Assembly: GCA_958348565.1 (NCBI GenBank)
Contig: CATVZP010000004.1
Coordinates: 1 to 53,019 of the forward strand
Direction of reading: 5' to 3'
Source of the DNA: an uncultured Collinsella sp.
Lineage (GTDB): Bacteria > Actinomycetota > Coriobacteriia > Coriobacteriales > Coriobacteriaceae
DNA length: 53,019 nt
Shown: one piece after another, positions 33,629 through 42,092 of the stretch
Layout of the letters: every line of letters starts with the position of its first letter
How positions within the stretch are numbered: position 1 is the first letter of the stretch
Translations under genes and position numbers: made by a program
Notes under the pieces: model-generated
What the model saw: only the letters and a program-made list of their open reading frames with translations
Databases searched by the model: none
Told to the model about the DNA's origin: nothing

Positions 33629-34567
33629 ATGCCGACGTCGTTGACCGAACTTTTTTCGCCTGCCTGTCATTTGTGTCCGCGCCGTTGCGGTGCGGCGCGC
33701 GATGAGGGTGCGCACGGCATATGCGGCGCCGACGACACGCTTAAGGTCGCCCGCGCGGCGCTCCATATGTGGGAGGAGCCGCCCATCTCGGGTGAGGCCG
33801 GCTCGGGCACGATTTTCTTTAGCGGCTGTTCGCTCAAATGCGTCTACTGCCAAAACCACGAGATCTCGACGGGCAATTTCGGTCTTGAGATTACGCCCCA
33901 GCGTTTGGTCGAGATTATGCTGGAGCTGCAGGACCAGGGCGCCAACAACATCAACCTGGTGACGGCGACGCATTATGCTCACCTGCTGCCGGCCGCTATT
34001 GCCGCGGCACGGGCGCGCGGGCTGGACATCCCGATCGTCTACAACACGAGCGGCTATGAGCGGGCGAGTGCCGTGGCTGCGCTCGGCGATCTAGTCGATG
34101 TGTGGCTTACCGATTTTAAATATGCCGATGCGAGGCTTGCGCAGTCGCTCTCTCATATTCAGGATTACCCGCGCGTGGCCGTGTCGGGCTTGGCACAGAT
34201 GGCGCGCGAGATCGAGCGCCGCGGGGGAGAGCTAGTGGACGAGGACGGGCTCATGAAGCGCGGCATGATCGTGCGTCATCTGGTGCTGCCGGGTCATGCG
34301 GACGATTCGTGCCGCGTGCTGGACCTGGTGTGGCAGACGGTGGGTGACGTGCCGATTTCGGTCATGAACCAGTACACGCCCAATGCGCTCATGCGCGAGC
34401 AAGGCGGCGAGTTGGCGCGCGCCGTGACGCGCGAGGAGTACGAGCAGGTGCTCGACCATGCCGACGACCTGGGCTTTACGACGATGTTCTGGCAAGAAGG
34501 TGGAGCGGTAGACGAGAGCTTTACCCCGGCGTTCGACACCACCGGCGTCCTCACCAGCGCAAAGTAG
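33629..34567 (+). CDS. Radical SAM protein, PflA/PflX-like (COG1313 type)
   Basis: A 312-residue iron-sulfur protein. FFSGCSLKCVYCQNHEIS holds the CxxxCxxC cluster that binds a 4Fe-4S centre and SAM. An N-terminal cysteine cluster (CHLCPRRCGAAR ... GICG) is typical of the uncharacterised PflX-type family. NLVTATHYAHLLPA and VDVWLTDFKYAD are further family segments. Relatives resemble activating enzymes for glycyl-radical proteins, but their substrate is mostly unknown; no glycyl-radical partner is adjacent. ATG at 33629 has GGAG upstream. Confidence 0.85.
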   Translation: MPTSLTELFSPACHLCPRRCGAARDEGAHGICGADDTLKVARAALHMWEEPPISGEAGSGTIFFSGCSLKCVYCQNHEISTGNFGLEITPQRLVEIMLELQDQGANNINLVTATHYAHLLPAAIAAARARGLDIPIVYNTSGYERASAVAALGDLVDVWLTDFKYADARLAQSLSHIQDYPRVAVSGLAQMAREIERRGGELVDEDGLMKRGMIVRHLVLPGHADDSCRVLDLVWQTVGDVPISVMNQYTPNALMREQGGELARAVTREEYEQVLDHADDLGFTTMFWQEGGAVDESFTPAFDTTGVLTSAK

Positions 34568-34577
34568 TGCTTTTGCT

Positions 34578-34655
34578 GATGATTTTTCTGGGACGGGGAT
34601 TAAAAAATCATTAGGTACGCAATGATTTTTTAATCCCCGTCCCAGAAAAATCATC
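34578..34655. repeat. Perfect 35-bp inverted repeat
   Basis: Bases 34578-34612 are the exact reverse complement of 34621-34655, with an 8-base spacer AGGTACGC. The arms contain CTGGGACGGGGATTAAAAAA. It lies just after the radical SAM gene and could terminate transcription both ways, but the perfect length suggests a mobile palindromic element. Confidence 0.9.
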
Positions 34656-34720
34656 GGGAGTAGTGCCTGCTCGAAAAGTGGTCAAAACAGCCCCGTCCCA
34701 AAAAGACTGGGTATTGGGCG

Positions 34721-34748
34721 TTGACAGTTGGCGAGCCGTAGGTAAAAT
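34721..34748 (+). promoter_or_regulatory. Promoter of tRNA-Ala
   Basis: Consensus -35 TTGACA (34721-34726), 16 bp, -10 TAAAAT (34743-34748), 13 bases before the mature tRNA. Confidence 0.8.
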
Positions 34749-34761
34749 ATCAACTTGTCCT

Positions 34762-34834
34762 GGGGACGTAGCTCAGTTGGGAGAGCGCTGCCGTCGCATG
34801 GCAGAGGCCGAGGGTTCGACTCCCTTCGTCTCCA
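34762..34834 (+). tRNA. tRNA-Ala, anticodon CGC
   Basis: A full cloverleaf: acceptor GGGGACG / CGTCTCC, D stem GCTC/GAGC, anticodon stem CTGCC/GGCAG with loop GTCGCAT (anticodon CGC at 34795-34797), T loop TTCGACT. The acceptor has the G3-U70 pair and A73 that mark alanine tRNAs. CCA is not encoded. Confidence 0.95.
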
Positions 34835-34848
34835 CCCTTGGATTTGAT

Positions 34849-34881
34849 AAGCCGCTGACATTGTGTCGGCGGCTTTTTTTA
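34849..34881 (+). terminator. Terminator after tRNA-Ala
   Basis: AGCCGC / GCGGCT stem followed by eight T. Confidence 0.8.
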
Positions 34882-34898
34882 AAAGAAAGGGCTGCACT

Positions 34899-35357
34899 AT
34901 GGCCGAGCTTGAGTCCCAACCACTGTCTGCCGAGGAGCGCGCCGAGTTGGAAGAGCTCCGCGCCGAGAAGGCTCGTCGCGAGGCCCAGGAAGAGGCACGC
35001 CGCGAGCGTGAGGAGCTGGCCGCCCTGCGTGCCGAGCGCGAGAAGGCCGAGGAGGCCGCTGCGAAGGTTGCATCTGAGCCTGCGCCCGCGCCTGCGCCCA
35101 AGCCCGCTGCCGCGATGTCCGCGCCCATCGCACCCAAACCTCAGCCTAAAAAGGCCGCTCACCCCAAGCCCGCCGAGCCCAAACCGAGCCGTGACGAGAT
35201 GACCTTTGCCCAGCGCATGGTCACCTCCAAGGAGCCTGCGGGCGAGAATGAGATCCCCGGCATGGCGCCGGCTCAAAAAATCATCATCGTGCTCGCCCTC
35301 ATCGCGTTTATCGTCTTTATGGTTTACACGATCACGGGCAGCATGGGCCTGCACTAA
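34899..35357 (+). CDS. Small tail-anchored protein with charged coiled coil
   Basis: A 152-residue protein of no known family. Residues 1-60 are a Glu/Arg/Ala-rich coiled coil (EERAELEELRAEKARREAQE). A Pro/Ala/Lys-rich linker follows, then one hydrophobic segment near the C-terminus (KIIIVLALIAFIVFMVYTITG, about residues 125-145). This predicts a cytosolic coiled coil anchored by a C-terminal helix. ATG at 34899 follows AAAGAAAGG. It lies between tRNA-Ala and pncB with no clear link to either. Confidence 0.7.
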   Translation: MAELESQPLSAEERAELEELRAEKARREAQEEARREREELAALRAEREKAEEAAAKVASEPAPAPAPKPAAAMSAPIAPKPQPKKAAHPKPAEPKPSRDEMTFAQRMVTSKEPAGENEIPGMAPAQKIIIVLALIAFIVFMVYTITGSMGLH

Positions 35358-35439
35358 CCTGTTCGCGCCGGGCTCCATGCCCGCACGTCCGCCTCGCCCA
35401 ACCCTCAACCTCTGCACAACACATCCGAAAGGTCGCCCC

Positions 35440-36945
35440 ATGGCTTTGACCGACATCTCGCATCCCACCGACATTGCAATGCTCACCGATCTGTACGAAC
35501 TCACTATGGCCCAGGGCCTGTGGGAGAGCGGCAAGGCCAATGAGCAGGGTTGTTTTACCGCGTTTTACCGCGACCATCCCTTTGGCAGCGCGTATGCCGT
35601 CATGTGCGGCACCGCCGAGCTGCCCGAGCTTGTCGAGAACCTGCGCTTTACGCCCGAGGACATCGACTATCTAGCTTCGCTCCAGGCCCCAGCCGGCGGC
35701 GCGATGTTTAAGCCTGCATTCCTCGACTACCTGCGCAACTTCCGTGCGCACGTGAACATTGACGCCGTGCCCGAGGGCGAGCTCGTGTTTCCGCGCGAGC
35801 CCATGGTGCGCGTCACCGGCCCGTCGCTGGAGTGCCAGCTGCTCGAGACCGCGCTGCTCAACACCGTCGGCTTCCAGACGCTTGTCGCCACCAAGACGGC
35901 GCGCGTGGTACTGGCGGCCGATGGTCGTCCCGTGGCCGAGTTTGGCCTGCGCCGTGCCCAGGGTCCCGATGGCGGCCTGGCTGTTGCGCGCGCGAGCTAC
36001 GTGGCGGGCTGCTCGTCTACGTCCAACGTGCTTGCCGGGCGCCGCTACGGCATCCCCGTCTTTGGCACACACGCGCACAGCTGGGTGATGAGCTTCGATT
36101 CCGAGCTCGAGGCCTTCCGCGCCTTTGCCAAGTCAAGCCCCAAGAACTGCACGCTGCTTATCGACACGTACGACGTGCGCGAGGGCTGCGAACATGCCAT
36201 TACGGTTGCCAAGGAGATGGAGGCGGCGGGTGAGCGCCTGTCGGCCATTCGCATCGACTCGGGCGACCTGGCTAAGTTGTCTAAGTATGTCCGCGGCCGT
36301 TTTGACGCCGAGGGCCTGCCCTATGTGGGGATTTCGGTCTCCAACGACCTGGACGAGTACACGATCCAGTCGCTGCTCGACCAGGGCGCGCCCATCGATA
36401 GCTTTGGCGTGGGTACCAAGCTCGCGACCTGCTACGATCAGCCGGCGCTGGGCGGCGTGTATAAGCTTTCGGCCCGTCGTGCGAGCGACGCGGAGCCGTG
36501 GACGCCGGTGGTGAAGCTTTCCGAGCAGCCCTACAAGCGCACGATTCCCGGCGTGCAACGCGTGCGCCGTTATTACGATGGCTTTGGCGGTCCAGTTTGC
36601 GACATGATCTATGACGAGGACCATCTGGCAGGGGAGGGCGCCGCGCGCGGCAATACCCTTGTGGCCGTGAACGATGCCGCCTTGGTGACCGACGTGTCCG
36701 AGCTCGAGTATCGCGAGCTGCTGGTACCGATCGTGCGCGGTGGCAGTGCGGTGGCTCCGCGTGAGAGCATCGCGGACGCGCGCGAGCGTTGTGCCTGGGC
36801 ACTCGATCATCTGGACGCGGCTTTCAAGCGCTTCCTGTATCCGCAGACCTACGTGGTGGGTATGGAACAGGGCCTGGCTCAGGTGCGCGACGAGCTCGTG
36901 CGCAAGAACATGGCCGCGGCTTCGGCCTTCCCCTGGGCAAAATGA
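35440..36945 (+). CDS. pncB: Nicotinate phosphoribosyltransferase
   Basis: A 501-residue cytosolic enzyme of NAD salvage that joins nicotinate to PRPP. TDLYELTMAQGLWESGKA at the N-terminus, EFGLRRAQGPDGG, FGTHAHSWVMSF, IRIDSGDLAKLSKYVR and FGVGTKLATCYDQPALGGVYKL are family landmarks. ATG at 35440 follows GAAAGG; the open frame upstream overlaps the previous gene and is not used. The stop codon lies inside a small palindrome (36942-36974). Length fits the longer bacterial type. Confidence 0.93.
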   Translation: MALTDISHPTDIAMLTDLYELTMAQGLWESGKANEQGCFTAFYRDHPFGSAYAVMCGTAELPELVENLRFTPEDIDYLASLQAPAGGAMFKPAFLDYLRNFRAHVNIDAVPEGELVFPREPMVRVTGPSLECQLLETALLNTVGFQTLVATKTARVVLAADGRPVAEFGLRRAQGPDGGLAVARASYVAGCSSTSNVLAGRRYGIPVFGTHAHSWVMSFDSELEAFRAFAKSSPKNCTLLIDTYDVREGCEHAITVAKEMEAAGERLSAIRIDSGDLAKLSKYVRGRFDAEGLPYVGISVSNDLDEYTIQSLLDQGAPIDSFGVGTKLATCYDQPALGGVYKLSARRASDAEPWTPVVKLSEQPYKRTIPGVQRVRRYYDGFGGPVCDMIYDEDHLAGEGAARGNTLVAVNDAALVTDVSELEYRELLVPIVRGGSAVAPRESIADARERCAWALDHLDAAFKRFLYPQTYVVGMEQGLAQVRDELVRKNMAAASAFPWAK

Positions 36946-36974
36946 TCCGAAGGGGACGGAGGAAAACGGATCAT
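36942..36974. repeat. Short palindromic element with GGGGACGGAGG core, copy 1
   Basis: ATGATCCG / CGGATCAT arms around AAGGGGACGGAGGAAAA. The stretch GGGGACGGAGGAAAACGGAT and the next three bases recur exactly at 45065-45087. The left arm overlaps the pncB stop. Confidence 0.7.
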
Positions 36975-37025
36975 ATTCTCGCTCACCTGTTCGCCCTCTC
37001 GCTCAACATTCGATTGGTTTGACGT

Positions 37026-38153
37026 ATGACGACTTCTTATAAAACGATGGTGGTAAAGATCGGTTCGTCCACGGTGGTGGGCGCCGACGGCAAGGTCAAC
37101 CGCGCCTTTATCGGCGGCCTGGCTGATCAGGCCGCAGCGCTGCGCGAGCTTGGCTGGCGCCTGGTCGTGGTGAGCTCGGGCGCTATCGCCTGCGGCTATC
37201 CCGTGCTGGGCTTCGACTGCAAGCCGGTCGGCGACCTGCCGAGCCTGCAGGCCTGCGCCTCGGCCGGTCAGTGCATCATCTCGTCGGCCTACGACGAGGA
37301 GTTCCATGCGCGCGACCTGCTCACCTCGCTCGTACTGCTCACGCGCCACGACACGGCCCGTCGCACGTCCTACCTGCATGCGCGCGACGCCCTGCTGCGC
37401 CTCGTGGAGCTGGGCGTGGTGCCGGTCGTCAACGAGAATGACACCGTCACCGTCGACGAGATCAAGTTCGGCGACAACGACACGCTGGCGGCGCTCGTGA
37501 GCTGCCTGGTTTCCGCCGACCTATGCGTGACGCTGTCCGACATCGACGGCCTCTACACCGCCAATCCGCATGAAGACCCGACGGCCGAGTTTATCCCGGT
37601 CGTGCGCAAAATCGATGCCAAGATCATCGCCTCGGCGGGCGATTCTTCAACGTCGGTGGGCACCGGCGGCATGATCACCAAGATCCGCGCGAGTCGCATT
37701 TTGATGACGGCCGGCATTCAGAGCGTGATCTGCTCGGGCGAGGAGCCCGATGCGCTCGTGCGCCTGGCCCGCGGCGAGAGCGTGGGAACCCTGTTCGATC
37801 CGCCGGCGGAGCGTCTGGACATTGCGCCGCGCAAGCTGTGGATCGCGCTGGGTGACAAGGCACATGGCTCGGTAACGGTTGACGACGGTGCCGCGAAGGC
37901 TCTGGTCAGCCGTGGCTCGTCCCTGCTCGCGGTGGGTATTCGCCAGGTCGATGGGGAGTTTGCCGAGGGCGATGTGCTCGATGTGTGCGACCCGAGCGGT
38001 ATGGTTGTCGCTCGCGGAATCGCCGAGGCCGATTCAGACGTGCTGGAGCTTGCAGCCGGACGCCGTCAGGACCAGATTGCCAGCAACCGTCTGCTGGCAG
38101 ACCTGGCCGAGAAGCCCGCGATTCATCGAGACAACTTGATTGTCTTCGCCTAA
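37026..38153 (+). CDS. proB: Glutamate 5-kinase
   Basis: A 375-residue enzyme for the first step of proline synthesis, phosphorylating glutamate. The amino-acid kinase domain covers about residues 1-255: VVKIGSSTVVG, VVVSSGAIACG, VVPVVNENDTVTVDEIKFGDNDTLAALVS and VGTGGMITKIRA. A PUA domain follows (about 275-370). ATG at 37026 has no good ribosome site, so efficiency or start is uncertain. Its partner proA is 1.9 kb downstream on the same strand, but a peptidase gene on the other strand and a terminator separate them. Confidence 0.94.
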   Translation: MTTSYKTMVVKIGSSTVVGADGKVNRAFIGGLADQAAALRELGWRLVVVSSGAIACGYPVLGFDCKPVGDLPSLQACASAGQCIISSAYDEEFHARDLLTSLVLLTRHDTARRTSYLHARDALLRLVELGVVPVVNENDTVTVDEIKFGDNDTLAALVSCLVSADLCVTLSDIDGLYTANPHEDPTAEFIPVVRKIDAKIIASAGDSSTSVGTGGMITKIRASRILMTAGIQSVICSGEEPDALVRLARGESVGTLFDPPAERLDIAPRKLWIALGDKAHGSVTVDDGAAKALVSRGSSLLAVGIRQVDGEFAEGDVLDVCDPSGMVVARGIAEADSDVLELAAGRRQDQIASNRLLADLAEKPAIHRDNLIVFA

Positions 38154-38198
38154 CGGGTCGACGCTGCGCGCCGCTCAGAGCGACAATTTGTCATTCAA

Positions 38199-38236
38199 AA
38201 GGCGAGGCATGACCATCAGGTCTATGCCTCGCCTTT
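38199..38236 (+). terminator. Terminator after proB
   Basis: GGCGAGGCAT / ATGCCTCGCC stem with a T-run. Confidence 0.85.
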
Positions 38237-38365
38237 TTCATGCCAACTTGTTCGCTCTGGGCGGCGCTCGCTTCTTTTGTTCGACCTACGATACAAAGCC
38301 ACTCGCTTAGGGGCGTTTTCGCTTTCCGCCTTCTACCTGCGGTGGCCGTAACGCCGGCATATCGT

Positions 38366-38433
38366 AAGTTGCGGTGAAATAGTTCCTGTTTGGCGGCTTT
38401 AAAGCCTTTAGCAGTCCCTATTTCACCGCAATT
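38366..38433. repeat. TTGCGGTGAAATAG palindromic element, copy 1
   Basis: TTGCGGTGAAATAG and CTATTTCACCGCAA bracket about 35 bases including TTCCTGTTTGG. A relative lies at 45361-45433. Confidence 0.65.
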
Positions 38434-38454
38434 CGTTGAGGCGGCGGGGTCCCT

Positions 38455-38491
38455 CTGCCGGCACTTGGGGACGTTCCTTATGTGCCGGCAG
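38455..38491. repeat. CTGCCGGCAC palindrome
   Basis: CTGCCGGCAC and GTGCCGGCAG, 10-base perfect arms around a spacer with GGGGACGTTCC. Lies just before the end of the S33 peptidase gene, so it may also end that transcript. Nothing else is seen in the 38154-38508 gap. Confidence 0.6.
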
Positions 38492-38508
38492 GTGGGGACA
38501 CTCCTTCG

Positions 38509-39927
38509 CTAGAAGATCCGGCGCAGGTCTCCGCGGTTGAGGGCTTCGTCGAAGAGGTGCTTGAATACCACGCTGCCGTGCAGGCCGTCGTGCTCGAACT
38601 CGTTGGTCACCCAGGCGTGCGAGTTGCCCACGCGGCTGAGCGTATCGAGCTGCAGGCCCGAATCGACGTACATGTCGTCGAAATACACCGCGGCCTGGAG
38701 CGGCACCTCGTTGCGGGCCAGGCGCTGCGGGTCGTAGATCTTGTCCCAGCTGGTGTCTTCCATCAGCAGGTCCATCGCGGGCTTGAAGGGCTTAAGTTCG
38801 GGCATCTGCTCAAACATCCACGGGAACATGGCCTCTCCGGTAAACATGAGCGGGCGCGCGAGTGTGTCGAACTCGGCACGACGAGCTTTCTCTTCTGCCG
38901 CGGCCCAGCGAATGGGCATGGTGTCGCCATCGGCGTAGATGAACTCCTGCAGCGTCCAGTACAGCGGATTCGTACGCGTGTTCGTGCGCTCGAAGGCGCG
39001 CATCAAAAAGCTATCGGATACGGAGGCACCGCAGCTCAGTGTGCCGTCGCCGTCAACAAACGCGTGATCGATAATCCAGTGCATGCGCTCAAAGCTCGGC
39101 TTCATGCCAAAGTCGCTGCCCATGAGCTGAAGGCGCTCGACCGTCATCGGCGAGCCGTCGGGTAGCACGGGCTTTTGCTCTTCGATAGCATCGGCCAGGG
39201 CCGCCACACGCTCTACGTCGGCGGGGTAGCGGTCATAATACTGCTGAGTCTTGGCGGCCATGCGCGGGAAGGTGTGCGCGTAGACCTCGTTGGCGCTCGC
39301 CGGGACGTGGGGGATGCCGCCGCAGGTAAAGCTCGCCGCCACGCCCTCGGGGAAGAGCGACAGATAGCTCAGCGTCAAAAAGCCGCCGTAGCTTTGGCCG
39401 AGCGTGACCCACGGCTTGCCGCCAAAGCCCACCAGGCGCAGGTACTCAAAATCGCGCACGATGGAGCTGGCGAGGTGGCGCTTGAGGAAGTCCGCCTGCG
39501 AGCGTGCGGCATCGGAGCCGGCCGCCGTCGCGCGCTCGCCTAGAGCCGCGATCGTGCGCCCGTCTACACAGCTGCTGCGCCCGGTGCCGCGCTGGTCGGG
39601 CAGGACGACGCGGAAGTGCTTGACGGCCTCCTCGATCCAGCCGTCGCTTGTGGGCGACAGCGGACGCGGACTCTCGCCGCCGGGGCCGCCCTGCAAAAAC
39701 AGGAGCAGTGGCAGATCGTCGTTGATGCGGTCGGGCGCGCAAACCACGCGGTAGAAGAGCTTGATGCTCTCGGGCGCGCCGGCGATGGGTGCCGGCATAG
39801 CGCCGCGGCGCATGGTGCTGCCGACGGCCAGGAGCATCGGCTCCAGGCCGCGCCAGTCAAGGGGGACGTCGATGCTGTGGTCCTCGACATAGAGGCCGGG
39901 GACGTGGTACGAAGTGATGAGGGCCAT
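38509..39927 (-). CDS. Alpha/beta hydrolase, prolyl-aminopeptidase-like (peptidase family S33)
   Basis: A 472-residue protein. FLQGGPGGESPRP (oxyanion region), DQRGTGRSS and the nucleophile elbow VTLGQSYGGFLTLSYL are typical of S33 prolyl aminopeptidases, which free N-terminal proline from peptides. The C-terminal HAWVTNEFEHDG probably supplies the catalytic His. ATG at 39927 follows GGAAG. It lies between proB and proA on the opposite strand, so three proline-related genes sit together. Substrate preference for proline is a family inference. Confidence 0.82.
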   Translation of the reverse strand: MALITSYHVPGLYVEDHSIDVPLDWRGLEPMLLAVGSTMRRGAMPAPIAGAPESIKLFYRVVCAPDRINDDLPLLLFLQGGPGGESPRPLSPTSDGWIEEAVKHFRVVLPDQRGTGRSSCVDGRTIAALGERATAAGSDAARSQADFLKRHLASSIVRDFEYLRLVGFGGKPWVTLGQSYGGFLTLSYLSLFPEGVAASFTCGGIPHVPASANEVYAHTFPRMAAKTQQYYDRYPADVERVAALADAIEEQKPVLPDGSPMTVERLQLMGSDFGMKPSFERMHWIIDHAFVDGDGTLSCGASVSDSFLMRAFERTNTRTNPLYWTLQEFIYADGDTMPIRWAAAEEKARRAEFDTLARPLMFTGEAMFPWMFEQMPELKPFKPAMDLLMEDTSWDKIYDPQRLARNEVPLQAAVYFDDMYVDSGLQLDTLSRVGNSHAWVTNEFEHDGLHGSVVFKHLFDEALNRGDLRRIF

Positions 39928-40040
39928 GCGGTACTTCCGTTCGTTGCGGTGTTTCGGGTTGACCAATTCTACCGCCGCGCGCGAGGGCATGCACAAATCG
40001 GCTACCATGGTGGGCAAACATCTAAGAGAAAGGGCCGCCC

Positions 40041-41327
40041 ATGTCGGTCGATATAGCTACGTATGTCCACGATCTCGCCGTTGCCGCCAAGGCAGCGTCG
40101 ACCTCGCTTGCCACGGCGAGCGATGAGCAGCGTCAGGAGGCCGTGCGCGCCATGGCCGCAGCGCTGCGCGACGGCGTCGATTCCATCGTTGCCGCCAACG
40201 AGCTCGATATGTCCGCCGCGCGCGATGCGGGCACCTCGGCGGGGCTCCTCGATCGCCTGTTGCTGACGCCCGAGCGCGTCGAGGGCATGGCCGCCGGCCT
40301 GGAGAAGCTTGCCGAGCTGCCCGATCCTGTCGGCCGCGTGCTCGACCACCGCGTGCTTGCAAGCGGCGTGGACCTCACCCGCGTGAGCGTGCCGCTGGGC
40401 CTGGTCGCCATGGTCTACGAGGCGCGCCCCAACGTGACGGCCGATGCCGCGGGCATCTGCATCCGCACCGGCAACGCCTGCATTCTGCGCGGCGGTTCGC
40501 TGGCCTATCACTCGTGCGCCATGATTGCCGAGCTGTTGGCCGATGCGCTTGAAGTCCAGGGTTTCCCGCGCGAGGCTGTGTCGATGATCGAGTCTACCGA
40601 CCGCGAGGCCACCGGCGAGCTCATGAAGCTCCGCGGCATCGTCGACGTGCTTATTCCGCGTGGCGGTGCGGGCCTGATTCAGCGCTGCGTGCGCGAGTCG
40701 CTTGTGCCGGTGATCGAGACGGGCACGGGCAACTGCCATATCTACGTGCATGAATCCGCCGACTTTGACAAGGCGCTCAACATTATCGTCAATGCCAAGA
40801 CCCAGCGCGTGGGCGTGTGCAATGCCGCCGAGTCGCTGCTGGTTGACCGTGCCGTTGCCGATCGCTTCCTGCCCGCAGTCGTTGCCGTGCTGCACGACCA
40901 CGGCGTGCTAATTCACGGCGACGAGGCCACGTGCGCCGCATGCGCCGACGCTGGGCTTGCCGAGGGCGGCGACTATCTTGCCGCGACTGAGGAGGACTGG
41001 GGCCGTGAGTACCTGGCGCTCGAGATGAGCGTGAAGGTCGTGGCAAACGAGGACGAGGCCATCGCGCACATCAACCGCTACGGCACCATGCACTCCGAGG
41101 CCATCGTTGCCGAGGACGCGGACGCCTGCGAGCGCTTCTTGGATGCAGTCGATGCTTCGGCCGTGTACGCCAACGCCAGCACGCGCTTCACTGACGGCGG
41201 CGAGTTTGGGCTGGGTGCCGAGATCGGCATCTCGACCCAAAAGCTCCACGCCCGCGGCCCCTTTGCCGCCGAGGCCCTCACCACCTACAAATACAAGCTC
41301 CGCGGCACCGGCCAGGTTCGCCCCTAA
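40041..41327 (+). CDS. proA: Gamma-glutamyl phosphate reductase
   Basis: A 428-residue enzyme, the second step of proline synthesis, reducing gamma-glutamyl phosphate with NADPH to glutamate semialdehyde. VPLGLVAMVYEARPNVTADAAGICIRTGNACILRGG is the N-terminal nucleotide region (two segments of the motif), GVCNAAESLLVD holds the catalytic cysteine, and NRYGTMHSEAIV and ASTRFTDGGEFGLGAEIGISTQKLHARGPF are C-terminal signatures. ATG follows AAAGGG. A terminator follows within 11 bases. Confidence 0.95.
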   Translation: MSVDIATYVHDLAVAAKAASTSLATASDEQRQEAVRAMAAALRDGVDSIVAANELDMSAARDAGTSAGLLDRLLLTPERVEGMAAGLEKLAELPDPVGRVLDHRVLASGVDLTRVSVPLGLVAMVYEARPNVTADAAGICIRTGNACILRGGSLAYHSCAMIAELLADALEVQGFPREAVSMIESTDREATGELMKLRGIVDVLIPRGGAGLIQRCVRESLVPVIETGTGNCHIYVHESADFDKALNIIVNAKTQRVGVCNAAESLLVDRAVADRFLPAVVAVLHDHGVLIHGDEATCAACADAGLAEGGDYLAATEEDWGREYLALEMSVKVVANEDEAIAHINRYGTMHSEAIVAEDADACERFLDAVDASAVYANASTRFTDGGEFGLGAEIGISTQKLHARGPFAAEALTTYKYKLRGTGQVRP

Positions 41328-41337
41328 ACGCCCGCGC

Positions 41338-41382
41338 AAAAAATCACCGCAAAGGGGCCAAGCCCCTTTGCGGTGATTTTGG
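41338..41382. terminator. Bidirectional terminator between proA and the HD gene
   Basis: AAATCACCGCAAAGGGG pairs with CCCCTTTGCGGTGATTT. It has T-runs on both strands and serves the convergent genes. It is a cousin of the CCACCACAAAGG family. Confidence 0.85.
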
Positions 41383-41384
41383 TG

Positions 41385-41984
41385 CTAGGCCTGAAAGGTG
41401 TCGCGGTCGGGGGCGAAGGACTGCATGGCTGCGATGGTGCGGTCGAAGAGCTCGGGAAGCTCCCAGCCCAGCATCTCGGCGCCCTGCGAAATTACGTCGC
41501 GCGAGCAGCCGGCGGCAAAGCGCTTGTCCTTGAATTTCTTTTTGAGCGACTTGGTCGTAAAGTCCATGACGCTCTTGCTCGGGCGCATGATGACGGCGGC
41601 GCCAATCAGGCCGGTGAGCTCATCGCAGGCAAACAGGATCTTTTCCATCTGCAGCTCGGGCTTGGGCAGCGAAGAGTTGAAGTCGGACGTGTGTGTCTGG
41701 ATGGCACGGATAAGCTCGGGAGACGCACCTTCGCCCTCAAGAATCTCGGCGGCATAGATGGTGTGGTTCATGGGGTCGTCCTCATGCTCCTCCCAATCCA
41801 GGTCGTGCAGCAGACCGACGATGCCCCAAAACTCCTCGTTCTCGGGGTCGAACTCGCGCGCAAAGTAGCGCATAGTGCCCTCGACCGTCTCGCCATGGGT
41901 GATGTGGAACGGGTCCTTGTTGTGCTCGTTGAGCAGTTCGAACGCGCGGTCGCGGGTGATTCCGGCGGTAAGCGGCTCTGCCAT
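41385..41984 (-). CDS. HD-domain hydrolase-like protein
   Basis: A 199-residue protein with the HD-phosphohydrolase pattern: HITHGETVEGTMRYFA supplies the first His, VGLLHDLDWEEHED the His-Asp pair, and later HTSDFN and CDELTGLIGA fit the distal metal ligand. The nucleotide or other substrate is unknown. ATG has GGAG upstream. The protein is small with no extra domain. It is transcribed toward proA, sharing the terminator. Confidence 0.82.
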   Translation of the reverse strand: MAEPLTAGITRDRAFELLNEHNKDPFHITHGETVEGTMRYFAREFDPENEEFWGIVGLLHDLDWEEHEDDPMNHTIYAAEILEGEGASPELIRAIQTHTSDFNSSLPKPELQMEKILFACDELTGLIGAAVIMRPSKSVMDFTTKSLKKKFKDKRFAAGCSRDVISQGAEMLGWELPELFDRTIAAMQSFAPDRDTFQA

Positions 41985-42038
41985 AAGGGACTCCTTGTGC
42001 TCGTGGGTATCGATAAGAATGAATACTACTAGAACAAG

Positions 42039-42080
42039 AAAACCACCACAAAGGTGCCTGTCCCCTTTGTGGTGGTTTTT
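42039..42080. terminator. Terminator after the CarD-family gene, CCACCACAAAGG family
   Basis: AAAACCACCACAAAGG pairs with CCTTTGTGGTGGTTTT; loop orientation is inverted (TGCCTGTCC). A-run on the plus strand serves minus-strand RNA. Confidence 0.8.
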
Positions 42081-42092
42081 GGTGCGGATGGG

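Noticed and set aside
35206..35439. Longer N-terminus for pncB
   Set aside because: The extra codons overlap the preceding gene, lack a ribosome site, and family proteins start at the TDLYELTM region as the chosen ATG predicts.
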